From Epiperipatus broadwayi (taxonomy: Eukaryota > Onychophora > Udeonychophora > Euonychophora > Peripatidae), in assembly GCA_028023455.1 (NCBI GenBank), contig JAQFVV010006306.1, positions 62,001 to 126,000 of the forward strand: a stretch of 64,000 nucleotides of DNA. The letters are read 5' to 3'. Positions 1 through 13,722 of this stretch are shown here, in pieces. The position numbers were made by a program, and so were the translations under genes. Each line of letters begins with the position of its first letter. Within the stretch, counting starts at the first letter, position 1. A model generated the notes under the pieces. That model made no database searches and was not told where the DNA came from. It saw nothing but the letters and a program-made list of their open reading frames with translations.

Positions 1-360
1 AAATACAAAATCCCAGAGATAATATTTTCTACCAACTGTAAGTATATAATATATTTTTTATATATAAATAATTTATAATGTTATAAAGTAATGGGCGTTT
101 CATCTCTGGAATAAGTTTGTTTTGTGCCGCAATGCATAAATATGTAACTCCTTAAGTTATTTTGTGCTCCAATGAATATATATATATGTAATTTCTTACA
201 TTTAGAATTTAACCAACTGTAAATATGAAATTCAAGAAGTAATATTTTCTACCAGCTATAAGTATATAATATGTTTTATTTTTTATTTTTATTCAAATAA
301 TTTATAATGCTGTAAAATAACAGTCTGTTTTGTGCTGTAGAATAAGTTTGTTTTCTGCCT
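1..360. repeat. degenerate direct repeat (two units)
   Basis: Two related AT-rich units of about 150 bp lie roughly 210 bp apart. Each holds, in order, a CCAACTGTA-type or CCAGCTATA-type segment, an AGTATATAATAT segment, an AATAATTTATAATG segment and a GAATAAGTTTGTTTT segment (first unit from position 1, second from about 209). No coding potential is visible. The element type is not recognised; it could be a truncated tandem satellite that begins outside the window. Confidence 0.55.
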
Positions 361-1490
361 AATCTATAAACAATTTTATTATCTTTATATTTTCTTCAAT
401 CTAGCTATTTACAGCCTCAGTAAATATCATATTTAGTATAACAATTGATCCTAATTTTCATAAAATAAAGTCATCTACCTAGTAAGCTATAGGAATTTTT
501 ACAAGGGCAAATGAAAGATTGGACAGATAATAAGAAGCATCAGTATTATGACTATTCTTATTAATATTTTATATTGCACTAAATTGAAAAAAAAAAAAAG
601 GGTTCTTATTTATTTATCACCATGTATAGAAATATGATATATCTACACCCTGAAAATCATTTGTCTTTCATCCTTTCTCTCTTTACTCATTTATGTTAAT
701 TTTTTTGCAATTATTTCAAAATTAATTTTATATTTTGATAAATTATAATTTACTAAAGTTTTCTTTGCATAATATCTGATGTGTAATACTTATTACTAAA
801 TATGATTTTTTCCATTAGAAAGAAGTATATTTCCAGCAGATACTTGCATGGAAGAACAAAACCTGGGTCAGATAATGAAAATAGAAGTTACCAGTCAATA
901 CATATTTCAAGATTTAGTAATAAAGAATTATCTCAAATCATATTATATATCTTTTTTTTTTTTTCCAAAATTTTAAGAGGAATATAATGAAGTTGTTTAT
1001 AAAAATGTCATTTTAACATTTAACTCTCAATATTTTGAATTTGTGAACTTATGTAAAAATAAGCATTTTTAAAAATGTCAAAAGTCTTTTTCTAAATTTT
1101 TTTTTAAGGTAATAATTTTATTTTTAGCTTTATTTTATTTCTTTATATTTGTTTTTTCTAGCAATATATATATAACTATATTTAATGTATTCAAATGGAA
1201 GATATACAAATTATATCTATTGTATTTTTTTTAAATTCAATATGGCGATACATTTTGATGATGAAGACATTTATTTTAGTTTGAACTGACTAAGAGATTC
1301 ATTCATGATTAAATTAATTTTTTTATTTTTAGATTGACTTTATGAAAAATTAGATTGACTTGCTGATTTTTAGGGGCTGATATAAAATATTTTTCTATTA
1401 GATATATATTTTTTTAAATTATAATAATAAAAGTCCTAGTTACGTCAAACATCTTGCCACAACAACACCCAGCTGAGGAAAGATAGTGCT
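361..1490. other. AT-rich non-coding stretch, nothing recognised
   Basis: Homopolymer-rich AT DNA. A 61-codon frame at 802-987 has no recognisable motif and ends in a poly-T-derived phenylalanine run, so I treat it as chance. No exon of GNPNAT1 was recognised here. Confidence 0.5.
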
Positions 1491-1494
1491 TGGT

Positions 1495-1655
1495 CTGCAC
1501 TGTTATATATAGGCTGAAATTAATGTGGAAGGTACTGAAAACCCCAGTGAGCTATATGTAAACTAACTATTTATAATTTATTGGCAGTTAATTTACATAT
1601 ATCTCACTGGGGTTTTTTAATAGCTTCAGCATTAATTATAGGTGGAAATGTAACT
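1495..1655. repeat. short hairpin (inverted repeat) element
   Basis: Arms at 1536-1568 and 1587-1618 are near-perfect reverse complements centred on CCCCAGTGAG / CTCACTGGGG, with a loop under 20 bp. Weaker complementarity extends outward to GGCTGAAATTAATG on the left and its counterpart AGCTTCAGCATTAATT on the right. This looks like a small MITE or foldback. No target duplication was identified. Confidence 0.7.
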
Positions 1656-2153
1656 GTATTGAGATCGGTTTTTAATTGTTTCGATCACGGGATACACACA
1701 ATTAAACCGAAGTTCCCATAGCAATATCACTGTCCCACTACATGTACAGATTAATTCTATTAATCTTTTTTATCAAAATTATTCATCTGGATTCAAATTT
1801 AAGTGTTTAAACATAAAAACAAATGGATTAGTACTTTGTGTATAGGAACATCTGAAGTGTGCCATAACTACTAAGCAGTGTGCAGGCTTTTAAAATTGAT
1901 GCATAGTTGTGCAGCTTAGAAGAAACATTAGTCACTCCATTATGTTTACTCTATCTGTGCTAGAGAATTTTCCAACTTCATATCCTTACTTTACCAGATC
2001 CTCAGTTCTTGATACTAATGTGCTAATATTTCACTAGATATTTAATTCCTAGTATTTTATTTTCTGATGTTCACTTCAAATTGTCAGGTTTCATTGCTGC
2101 TTTTTTGTTATTATTATTATTGCTGTTGTTGAATGTAACTAATAGTTATAAAG

Positions 2154-3328
2154 GGTGCTTGTATTATAGATAAAGATGCCGTTGGATGGCGCCGTTTTCA
2201 CGCTAAAACTATAAAATATGAACATTCACGGGCCGTTGATTTTAATAATTTTTCTGTGCTTTTTTGTAATGCGAAAATAAAAACAAAACAAAATCGTCTT
2301 TTTTAAATATTATTTTTTATTAACGTATACAATTTAAATGATAATAATAAATGTAAAATAAAATCAACAAATTACAATTTGATTCGTGTTTTTTATATCG
2401 TATACTTTTTAAATTGTGTTACGGCTTTCTTTTATCAATTTTCTATCGGATATTTTTTTACTTGTGTTACGGCTTTTTTTTTTATCAATTTTCTATTGGA
2501 TATTTTTTTACTTGTGTTACGACTTTTTTTGTTGTTGTTTAACTAAAAAATAATAATCGTAATAAAAGTAAAAGTTGTTATGGTTATTTTAGGGTTAGTT
2601 TTAGGTTTAGGGTTAGTGTTCTGTTTGTTTGTAATGCTAAAATAAAAAAATTCAAAATCGTAAGCGTACTCGGACAGAAGAAAGAAACTCAAACTTTTTT
2701 AAACAACAACAAACACATACAAATGTCTTCTTTACTTATTAAACATGTTTATAATATTTGCTTTTTATTAAATTTACAAAAAAACCTGTATATTTGGACT
2801 TTTCTTACTGGATATTTTTTTCGTACCGCTCTTTTTTACTTCAAAAATATACAGATGGTAGAATCTTCTTTGTCTCGTGGAATGTTACTAACAGTACGTT
2901 ACTTGACACGTTACCTAATTGCAACTCAATAAAAACATAGATATTTAACATTTACCCAAATAAAAGTTCAATACAGTACGTTGTAAAAAGTCTTATAATT
3001 ATTGTTTTAAAAAATCTGAACATTTCAATAGTTTAAAATAAAAAAAAATCCAATGAAAACAACATTTCAATACAATTCAAATACAAACTCTCTCATCAAG
3101 CCGTAATTATTTTATAAACTGTGCGAATTCGGAAAATGTAATTGCTGCTTAGTGACATACATGCTGTACTGCGACGCGACATAGCGGCCTGCATTCTGTA
3201 GCACAACAAAAAAGTTGTATTATAGAAAACGCGGGTTCGAATGTGTCGGCCGCGGAAACAGCATTTTTATGTGTTTTAGCACGAAAACCGCGCCATAGAA
3301 CGGCGTCTTTAGCTATAAGATGAGTACC
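2154..3328. mobile_element. non-autonomous DNA transposon with 8-bp TSD
   Basis: The 1175-bp element is bounded by identical 8-bp flanks TTATAAAG at 2146-2153 and 3329-3336. The termini are inverted repeats of about 60 bp: the left starts GGTGCTTGTATTATAG, and the right read inward starts GGTACTCATCTTATAG; both continue through a CGCC-rich block into GCTAAAAC. The inside has no transposase. It holds a tandem repeat of about 52 bp (about 2410-2530, GTGTTACGGC units), a telomere-like TTAGGG cluster near 2590-2620 and chance frames. An 8-bp duplication fits hAT, P or Merlin; the superfamily is unresolved. The right terminus matches the element at 59778-61457. Confidence 0.85.
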
Positions 3329-3336
3329 TTATAAAG

Positions 3337-4440
3337 TATTACCAAATTGCATTCAAATGCATATATCAACAACACTGAATAGCTCGTAAGTTTTTGAGAG
3401 AGGTTATTACACAGGTGTAACTATACCTGTAATGAAAATGAAACAAAATTTTAACATATAAAATGTCATTCAACACAATATGTAATAATTCTATCTCAAC
3501 CTGCTAATATTATCATGACATTACCAACAAAAAGAAAAAATACTCTCATCTAGTTTGCAGAATTCATGATCTTCAGACTACATAGAAAATAACTATAAAA
3601 AGATAAAAATGTTCCATATTCACTTGTGAATTTAATACTAAACCTTTTATTCCGATAGTTAGATGAAACCAAAAGGTGACATAGATTACTGACTCATAAT
3701 CTTACTGATGAAGATCAATTATTTTGGTAATATATTATCTTGAAATCTAATAGATAAGCATTTTCCTGATAATAAAAATCCTACTATATGAGTAGAAAAT
3801 TACACATGCAATATGTCAAATTCCCAATTAAGATAAAAGAAGATTTATAAACAAGATTATGGATAAAGCAAAAAAAAAAATTGTTATCAAAGATGCTATG
3901 TGAAGAATGATAGTTTGATCAAACCTTTGAAAAATGACTTATTGGATAGTAAAAGTGAATTATTTATTGAGAATGTTTAAGATGGATTTAGTTTCATTTA
4001 TTTATGTAATGACAAATACAGACATTTACTAGAAGAACTTTTGGTTAATAGAAATAGATGTGTATTTTTTTTACAGTGCTCATTTTGAAAAGTTTGTGAT
4101 GCCATATGTTTAATTCCTAGTTAGGAAAAGATTTGGTTATATTCACTTCAGATTTATTGGATGTTTAATTCCTCTTTTTATAGTGTTTATTTGAAGAATT
4201 TATATGTTAGATACCATAAAGACATTTTGATATTAGATAAAGCTTTTCACCACAGCTTCACTTCTGGATTATATGATAAAATTATAGATGTTTTTTTTTT
4301 TTTTTAACATAGCTTATGAGATAATAAATTAATGAACTTTGGATAGTTTAGAATAGGGAAAAATATTCCAATCATATCTAATCATAAACCCAAACTTTTT
4401 GAAAGGTATTATTGTTTGGTTGAATTGTTATCATTTCAAT
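3337..4440. other. AT-rich non-coding stretch
   Basis: No exon, RNA gene or clear repeat boundary is visible. The codon-like texture from about 4000 onward may be the decayed upstream part of the reverse transcriptase remnant that becomes recognisable at about 4450. Confidence 0.4.
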
Positions 4441-4449
4441 AACTTGTTT

Positions 4450-5260
4450 AGATTGGGCAGTCAGGCATTCACCTTGATGAAATTAAAATAGTTGTTTGCA
4501 ATTTTATAAAAATGGAAAGGCTACAACCCTGATAAGATATCTGGAGAAGTTTCAAAATGTGATGGTAATGTGTTGGGTTCAAATTCACTGAAATGTATTA
4601 GGAGTATTTGGATTCACTAAATCATACCATTTGATTGTAAAAATGCTTCTGTTGTTTAAATTTATAAAAATAAACAACATAAAAAAGTCTGCAGTAATTA
4701 TCACGGAATATTTTTATTATCTATTAAAACAAGATAACTTTCGAAGATTTTATTGAATAGAAGAGTAATTACTAGAATCTCAATATAGTTTTAAAGAATC
4801 AAATATTATAGACATGATTTTTGCCCAGGTATATGCAAGGAAATTGCAGTGAGTAAAAGCATGATTTTTATATTGTCTTAATTAATTTTATCAACACATT
4901 TTGACCCCATTAAAAAAGATTTATGATGTGTTTGAAATTAATTTTTGTTTATCAAAATTTATTCATATTATACAGTTTCTATAGGATGATATAAGGAAAA
5001 GCATTATTATTGGTAGTAAACAATCTAAAACATTTGAAATGAAAACAGATGTTAAAAAGGATTGTGTATTAATTTTAATTTTACTATTCATTTTTATGAT
5101 AGTGATCTTTGGAACAGTTTATAGGCAACTTTATAAAGCAAATGTCAAGATTGTAAAGTTTTTAATTTGATTTTATTAAAAGCAAGAATGTCATCTTATT
5201 GACTTTTAGATTTACAGTATGTTGATGATTATTATTTTGTTGATTCAAAATTGATCTATT
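4450..5260 (+). pseudogene. decayed non-LTR reverse transcriptase
   Basis: Conserved reverse transcriptase blocks appear in order across several frames, separated by stops and frameshifts. 4513-4560 reads WKGYNPDKISGEVSK, matching the usual GKAPGxDxISxExLK block. 4681-4734 reads KKVCSNYHGIFLLS, matching the NYRGISLLS block. About 5036-5080 reads FEMKTDVKKDCVL, equivalent to GVKQGCVLAP. 5215-5238 reads QYVDDYYF, the YxDD catalytic motif with both aspartates kept. The linkage to GVKQGC and YADD resembles the RTE/Jockey-like side of non-LTR elements, but the clade is not certain. The endonuclease part and the 3' end were not identified. It is dead. Confidence 0.8.
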
Positions 5261-5269
5261 GAAAGTGCT

Positions 5270-8200
5270 TATTAAGTCCTTAGGTTAATACATGTTCAAA
5301 AAATTCAGGCCTTTTATTATCTTGTAGTCGAAGAAAAATCTAGCTATTTTTAATTCGGATGATTATCATTTTGATTATATGAATCGATTTAACCTCCTCA
5401 CTGGCAAAGCAGCCATATTGAACATTTAAAAAAATATGTTAAGCCACAAATTTTATCATAACTTAAGTTTGTATTATTCAAAAATGACATAATATATATT
5501 GTTTGAAACATAAAACACCAAAGTATGTAATGAAGCTGAAAAAATATAGTCGTTATCCATCACCTGAACACTTCGTAGAATAAATATATTAGTACAATTA
5601 AAATAAATAGGAAATAATCATAAGTAAAAATGTTTTTTTTTTTTTAAAAAAATTGACTTATTAAAAATGAAAAATTAAAATAATTATTTAACATATATAT
5701 TATCACACAGATGGAAAACTATTTAAAAAATTATTTAAAAGAAAATTAAAAATCTAAAGATTAGTATTTTTGTAGAAATGTAAGAGAAATAGAAAAATTT
5801 TGATTAATTTCTATTTAAAAATAATGTAAAAATCTTAGTGAATGGAAATGATTGAAATATAATTGAATGTAAAGCAAACTAGCTCTTGGGATTCTTAAAT
5901 GATTGAAGCAGGTTGATCAATGCAAGCAATAACAAGTGCATGGGCCAGAAAGGAAAACAGGAACAATAAGATCACTGACATTATGTTCGATCGATCCGGT
6001 GAATTTGTGATAAGAGAGGCCAGAAATTATAAAAGACGAAATAATGGAATTTAGTAAATTAATCTGACTATTAATCCACATATGACAGCTAACTATAGTG
6101 CAGACTTCATGATGTAGGAGTCTGACACAAGATTTAGTTTCCTGATATTTTGCACCAGCTGAGGCGGCCTTCCGATGACAGTTCCGGACAGAATGAATGG
6201 CAAGTAGCGGTTTTGTTTCCAAGGACAATTTACAAATTGTGAGCACTAGGATGAACTTCCATAAATCTGCAGGATTCATAAAGACGGCCGTCAAATCTGT
6301 CAAATGTAAAGTATGAACTCTTATCTGACAGTAAAAGAACTCTAAATCAATTAATAATTTTTTTTTTTTTTTATGTATAATGTTTACTTTAATCATTTCC
6401 ATTTTTCTTTTTAGTTATTTTTCGTTTATTAACTAAATTATTAAATTTAAAGTTGAGTGTAGATGGCTGCATAGATTCGTTAAAGTTTATATTAGTTTAA
6501 GGAGTTAATTTCAGACTATTTGTTTCGTAGTTGAGTTGATGCTGGTGGAGAGATGTATAGGTGTTTATATCAATATAATGTAAAGTGTGTTAGCATACAG
6601 AGCACCGTGCCCAAATGAATGCATAGCCGAGAGGTGTAGCCACTGCGTTGCAATGGACGTGGATGTACTTTCCACACCATTGATTTTCTTTCACGCTATG
6701 GATATGGACTATAAGATGGCAAGAACCGCTCTCCCTCCATATGAAGCATTTCTTTTTAACATTTTATATATATAACTCCTTCATCAGACAGACACACATT
6801 CTTGTACTGGATGAGGATCATTTCCTCTAAATAATATCGTGCTGCAGACACACATTCCTGTCAGTGTGGTTTTATTTTAACATCTTCATATTGCATTGGT
6901 TGCATCTGTATATCAGGAAGCGAGTGTTGGTTTAGCTACAAATGTTTAGCCTGAGGTTAAATGTTTTGAAAAGTTTTTAATTGTGTAGTCTATGTAGCCT
7001 ATCTATGCTCAACATTCTAAAATAAAATTATATAAACTGTCCATCGGTGCGGACTTACTAAAGTATAAAATAATAATAAATTAAAGCAATATTAATTTAT
7101 TCTCAAATTTATATATGTGCGTAAATAAATGTTTGTGTTATTATTACTGGCAGTGGTTTATTTTTTTTTTTTCTTTATTAAAAATATGCTTTAGAGAATT
7201 TAGATTATAAATCTCTGCTTCTCCTTGAGCTAGTGGTAAGGGCTAACAATCAATAAAATAAAAGTAGAATCTTAACAATTAATATCTGCCTACATTATAC
7301 ATTTTCTAGGTTCTAATAGCCTAGTGGCACTGTATGGCAGATAGGGTAAAGAGACTTGACTGACCGATATAATATCTTTCATTTTTCCTAGTAGCCCTTC
7401 AAAATGTTTTTTTCCCTACACATCTTTGCAATGAATATGTCATCTCTAATAACAAGTAGTTAATATTGATCAATAATTAGAATAATTTGAATATTATAAT
7501 AAAGAACTTCAATAAAGTTAGTAATTTATTAAAAATTACTACTAAAATAGTCACTATATACAAAGTGAATGAAATACTAAATTCATTATAGAGTTAAGCT
7601 TGAGGTACATAAGTTAGTAGTTTAGAATCAGTGCAATGTAGTATTCTATCTTTATAGGTTTTGAGGGTTCATATTGCTTCATGCTACTATGACCATAAAT
7701 TTAGTAATAGCTTCACCAACTGCCACCTCTCTTTGCATTTGATATGCAGCTTTGAAATTTATATTGCAGTAGTCTATAATCAGCCTATTTATATATTGTC
7801 AAAATCTACTTTTAGCATTTGCGTATTTTTATTACTATTAAAATGCAGACAAGTCATTATAGAAAAAAAATCTCAATTGAGTTATAATATTTACAAAATA
7901 CGTTTATCTTTGTCATATCAGAAATCCAGATATCAGCTAATTCATACACTGGACATCTCGACCCAAGCCTGCGATATAAATTTACACAATTGTGAGCTAT
8001 TTTGTTGATCAGCGTATATGTTTCAATAATAATTTTTTCGTATATATTTTTATCAAATATAAATTCAAATAATAATTTTAAAATGTATAAGATTAAACAC
8101 GTAGCATCTGCTCCTAATAACATTCATTCAACTAAGCAGATCGGTTATATCTTGTATTTTTTCCAATTTTTAGGGCAAATTCAATTCCGTTAAAAATGAA

Positions 8201-9179
8201 AAAAGTGAAAGACAAAAAAATTCAATTTACTTGATCACAAAAATTACCATAAAATTTTTAATTTTTATGGTAGAAAAATAAAACATACCTTTTCTAAAAC
8301 TAGAAAGAAAGATGGAAACGAAGATGTAAAAAGCGCATGTGTAGACTGTATAGATTTCCGGTAATTTTAAGCTGAAACCGGATGTTTATAATTTGAAAAT
8401 TTATGGCCGCATTATGCGGTCATATTAAATATCTCTGTAGCTTTTGTAAATAGAAAGGCAGTTATGGAATATAGAAACGGAATACAGTTTTCAATTTTGC
8501 TACTGCATCTAACAAGTTACAAATAAGATATTTTGCAATAATATAAGTATTTCAACTAGATTAGTAAAATATAAGGTGACTGTTTTGCAAAATTTGGAAA
8601 AAAAAATTAAAAATATATCATAATATTCTGAACATTAATAAGATCGTGAGACTAATTTGTATGTTCTTCAGCTTGCTAGATCTGATATTATTAAATAAAC
8701 TACTGTGATCTTAAATGATTTGAACGTGAAGTGAATAAATCATGTCAGACTTTCTAAAAGTATTTTATGAATTTATTTTGAGCATGGTTTTTATGGGAGA
8801 AGGAGATTCCATACATATTATAAAGATTATATTTTGGACATTCTAAAGAAATGTAATATTAATTATTTTTTATTGGGAGAATATTAAATTGATGGAAAAC
8901 AATGAAAAGCTACAATTAAGAAAATTACTGAAATTCTTCAGAAAATAATTTTTGTTATACGAGAAATTGGAATACAGCACTTCAAGAATCAAATATACAG
9001 ATCTTGATATTAACATTGATGTATTAGGGACATATTTGTCTTACAGATTGGTTTCTATATAACATTTTTTTTTATCTTTTGGTATTTTTTTTTCTGTTAG
9101 AATGATCAATCTCACTTATGTATGTATGAATATATATTTTAAAGTTCAATTTTAACTTTATTTTTTCTTTTCATTTCAG
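5270..9179. other. non-coding stretch upstream of first visible GNPNAT1 exon
   Basis: Mostly AT-rich DNA, presumably GNPNAT1 intron. Two patches are less AT-rich: about 5900-6330 and about 6590-6900. The first carries a 161-codon minus-strand frame (5917-6402) with no recognised domain; its N-terminal lysine run comes from a poly-T tract. Neither patch has visible splice context or homology that I recognise. They may be old transposon pieces or exons of an unrecognised non-coding transcript. Confidence 0.4.
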
Positions 9180-9310
9180 CTCGATTTGAAGCAATGAGAG
9201 CTTGTCCAAATTCTTACTACATAATTGTTATTGAAGATCTTCGCCAGGATAAAATTATTGCTTCTGCAACACTTGTTCTTGAACAAAAATTTATTCATCA
9301 AGCTTCATCG
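9180..9310 (+). CDS. GNPNAT1: GNPNAT1 internal exon, glucosamine-6-phosphate N-acetyltransferase
   Basis: The exon follows a polypyrimidine tract ending TTTTCATTTCAG and ends at a GTAAGA donor. It starts with the last two bases of a split codon, then encodes 43 residues: RFEAMRACPNSYYIIVIEDL..., then QDKIIASATLVLEQKFIHQ. This matches the central GNAT fold of eukaryotic GNA1 (FExMK...YYxxVxED, then the IVATATLxxExKFIH strand that lines the active site). The enzyme acetylates glucosamine-6-phosphate with acetyl-CoA in the cytosol, a committed step to UDP-GlcNAc for glycans and chitin. It joins the exon at 15821 in phase 0. N-terminal exons (about 70-90 residues) were not found in the window and are presumably upstream. 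Confidence 0.93.
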
Positions 9311-12300
9311 GTAAGATGATTTTATTCTACATTTTCCTGAAATATTAATTTTGCAAACAAAATTATACAAAGATACATATGACATATCAGGATTTAAATG
9401 GACAAAAATAGGTATTCATACCTGCTATGTCCAGCGGTTCTATTGCCTGCTGGATTGCAAATATAAATAACACAAATAATTGCTAATTAATGAGGCAGCT
9501 CGGTAAGTACATTTAAGTAACAAGAATTTATTTAGAGTTATACGAAGATAATCAATGTTTATATCAAATAAAAGTGTTTGCATTTTATTAATATGCTAAT
9601 TTTAAGATATAGTAACCTATGGCATGCATGAATTGAGAAGTCAGACATTTTTTCATGTGACACCAATTGCTTATATAACATGAGGCAGCCTGCTTGTTAT
9701 AGCGCACAAATATATGTGGCCAGAAAAGAAAAAGGTTGAGTATTGTACCGGTCAAAACAGTATGCCCGCTTAACAAGATTCAGATCCTAAGCAAAAGTAC
9801 CTCGAATCCGATCATGTTCGAGATGCACAGGTCTGGAGCAATCCTGAATTCTCTCACCTATTTGCCTATTCTTCGAATCTCTGACCCAATGAACAACAAT
9901 ATTGAGGATACAGTAAAATTATTTTAATTCCGTGCCCAGAAGCAGAGTGGTAGAGCATAAGATCAGACTGATGATGATGATCGAGGTCAGAGTAGCCCAG
10001 GAATCACATTTATTATAGTTATTTATTCATGCTAAGATATCAGCTAAAGAAAATAGTTCTAAACACTAATTCGAAAATAATAATTCAACAACAAACCAGG
10101 ATTTACATGAAATTATATATTTAATAAAATATTGAGAAAACGCATATATATGTTACAAAATGTTTCACGCTTGGGATGACATTGTTTATTTACAAAACTT
10201 GGGAATTGTTTTATAAAATCCCCTTTATTAATTATTGAATGATTACAAATTTATAGAGTGGATTATAACTTATGCGGAATTTAATATGCTAATTTAATAA
10301 ACTTTTATTAACAGTATGTTGTGGATGCCTAAAATAAATATAAAAGATTGTGACAGGTTTAGTAGTAAATGATTTATTTGATAAACAAGCAAATTATACG
10401 ATCTCAATCACTTATCTACATTATGAAAATCATTATATATATATACTTTTACTGGCATTATTTAATAAACAAACAATGCGCTATATTTACGAGAATCAAC
10501 TATACAATCATTAATACAAATCAGATTTACGTCTATGGGAATCGATAACGGTTTTAAACGAAAGCAGTTTTAAAATCGACATACTGACTAATTAGCATAT
10601 TGGCGCATTTCATGAATGAGTTATTATTCCCAACACCTAACGAAAGGTCAAACAGGCATAAATCCATTAATTAAAACAGTAACGATGCTAGCATATAATA
10701 AAGAAATATGGATCTTATGGTACTTTGAACTCTTGAGAATGAATGGGGTTGATACGTCCGCCGTTTTGACGGGACGGTATCGGATGGAGAGGTTTGGCTT
10801 GACGGCTAGAGCGCAATCAAAACACTAAACCTCGCGTTCCACAGGGAGCAGGGTCCCCGATTACGAATGACTTTGAGAACTAAAGCAATGAAGAAATATA
10901 TATGTGGAAGTACCATAAGAGGAAGAAAAGGTCTGCCAGCAGCGCTACACGTACTCAAGAAACCCACTGTACTCTATATTCGAAAGCCTGTAAATGGCCT
11001 GACTCCTGCGCAATGATATATCTGAACAAAGAATCATTCTGAAATTATATTAGAGAATAACTCTACTAAGACATTAATCTAGCAAAATTTTTATATTTAA
11101 TTTCGATTCCCATATACGTATTAACTGATAAAATTAACCTCCAGGCACCAACAAGAAAAGGTGAATTATATTAAGGTTCATGATCTTTTAAAATGAAATT
11201 TTAAATACAATTTCAAAGCAGTAACCTTAGCAGAATTCATCCACAGTAAAAGTTTTTTTTTATTGACTTTAAGAATAACGAATTTAAAATGAAACCAAAC
11301 TCGCGAGCAATTTCTATTTAATATAAACAAAACTTTATCGATAGGTTTTAAATAATCCCAGCCCTTTTCCAAGTTAAACAATTATTTCCCCCTTTTCCAA
11401 ACTCGCGAATTTGGCAATTTTGGCATATTAAAGAAAATAAATTATATTTATACATTAAACAAAATACATAAAATCTTAATGGAGCCGCACACAGTTATAT
11501 ATATAAGTTAATTAAGCGTGAAAGGTAAGTTAAAATACATGATATTAATAAAAGATTACGGAGAGAGAGTTTAAAAGCAAAATTAGCAGAAGCTTATAAA
11601 TTAATATATAAATTAAGATACGAAGGTTGAACTATAGATTACAAATTACAAAAGTATTGACTTATGAAGGCAGCTCCATGTTAAAGGTTACCTAAGGAAA
11701 GCAGCATAGCAAGTAGATGCAGAATAGGCAATCAACAGCTGAAACAGCGATGGTCATCTTGGGCGGCCAGTCGGATGGAACATGCAGCAGGCAGGGAAAC
11801 AGTTCTCTGAGAGAAGAAGAGAAAGGTGAAAAGATTCCTCTACTCAGGCTTCATCACGGAGAACTTGTGTTGACTTCTTAAAAGTAACTAAATTCAACTG
11901 ACCCTAAAAACTCCTCTGAACTCAACTAAAAACTCTAAGTAACTGAATTCTTTTGTTCTGTGGCTCCTTTTATAAACATTAATCCCGCTAAGAATGCAAT
12001 TTCAGATGCCCATGCTATCTCTGTAATCCCTTTAAAAACAACCTTTAATTAGCAAAATATTTTCAACAGATAAGGCTCGAAATACCATTTTAGCTGTTTT
12101 GAAAGATTTGAAAACAACTGACAAAAGAATTGCTTTCGATTTTAATTAAGATTTATAAATTTTAATTATAGACAACGATCTGACTAGAGATAAAGATAAT
12201 GTCAGTATTTCAAGCCTTCCCCATTTTTCTTTGTTGTTACATTCCAATAGTTTAATTAAATACTTTAAATCAAAATACATATAGATATAACAAAAAATTT

Positions 12301-13722
12301 ACAATTATATAAAGGAAATGTTTAGTTGTCAGCAATAAACATTAATAACATTATTGCTTCATTCATATATATACGCATCACGCACACTACTGTTTTACTT
12401 TACTAAATAGTTTTAATTTTATTAATTTCTCTAATCATTATGCATACAGTGTGTGGGTGAATGGCATATATTTACGGTGAGGTCTGAATTGCAGGCCCCA
12501 TAGGAGGTTAGTGTAGATGGTGAAGCATGAAGCTCGATGATGATTACAGATCGACTGCTTCAGTATGGCTAGTCTGTTTATATATTATAAAATAAAGTTT
12601 ATTATTAACATTTGTAAAATATATACAGACATTACATTGTTACACAAAGTAGAATACTAGAAAATTTGCCTGTCAATAGAAAGTGAATAGTAAATTATGC
12701 TAATTAGCACAACTATTAAAAGATTGTAAAGGAGCATATAAATTAAAGCTATATTCTTGTTTTGTAAATATTTGAAAGCAAAGAGCAGAATGACAAACTG
12801 AATTAAGATAGCATCTGTTAATCGTGTTAATGGAAAATAATTACAGATCAAGGATACTTAAGTTATAGATTTAAAAGATGAGAGTTAAAGAAAGTCTGAA
12901 TAACGAATTTTAACATATTTGCAGTGTATGAGAATGAAGTATTTGCACACGCAAGCATAGTAATTCTGTCCAAGTTAAGGGATAACAATTGTTTCTGTTA
13001 TTATTTATTTATTATTAATATTCATCAGGACAGATAAATAAACTTGCTAAGATGTAAAAGTGCCTTGTTATTTTATTTTGTCGCTGACATCGCTAGTAAT
13101 ATTGATTATCCCTGTGTACACAGCATATTTTAAGTTGGGTAATTGTTTTTATTTTGGTAAGTAAATTACTTGCAGAATATATTATTTTCTTGATTTTATT
13201 TAATATACTTTTCTAGTTATGAATTCAAGAATACATGTAAAGATTTTTATCCATTTTTTTTTTCACTCGATAGTAAGTTATACAGATCTATAAAGTTAAT
13301 ATATTGTGTTCTGTATTAGCATTGAATTTTCTTTTATATTTAAAAAGTATTGATATCATAGAAAAAATGCAGTACAGTTGTATACTAATAATTAATTTAT
13401 TCAACGGAATCTTATCCTTCTTTCATTTATTGAAAACCAGTGGTATTAGTTTTATTTTCTGTTATTTCTACAGATGTAATTTTTTGTTTATTACTAAAAT
13501 AGATACACTGAAATTTACTGTTTTATGAATGTTATCCTATCACTGTGAAAATGATTTTTTTTTTTTAAACTTGAATTGCACATGACATTTTTAAGGTCCA
13601 TTAAAAAATAATTAGTAAATACTGTAATTCTACATGATAAAAAATGGTATAGTATACGTTATTCAAAACAACGAAATACTTCAATTCCAAGAAAAGAAAA
13701 ATGTTATTAACCCATCAAATAT

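Noticed and set aside
3225-3250. GCGGGTTCGAATG as a tRNA B box
   Set aside because: No A box, anticodon arm or cloverleaf around it; it lies in the CG-rich terminal part of the transposon at 2154-3328.
3690-3730. CTGATGAAGATC as a hammerhead core
   Set aside because: No stem II or GAAA follows. The same applies to CTGATGA-like strings at 9969, 54749 and 57132.
5917-6402. 161-codon open frame on the minus strand, the longest in the window
   Set aside because: No recognisable domain, starts into a poly-T-derived lysine run, no splice context, and sits in repeat-rich AT DNA. Length alone is not enough.
6587-6775. 62-codon plus-strand frame in a less AT-rich patch, considered as an upstream GNPNAT1 exon
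   Set aside because: The sequence does not match the N-terminal region of GNA1 proteins and no suitable splice sites were seen.
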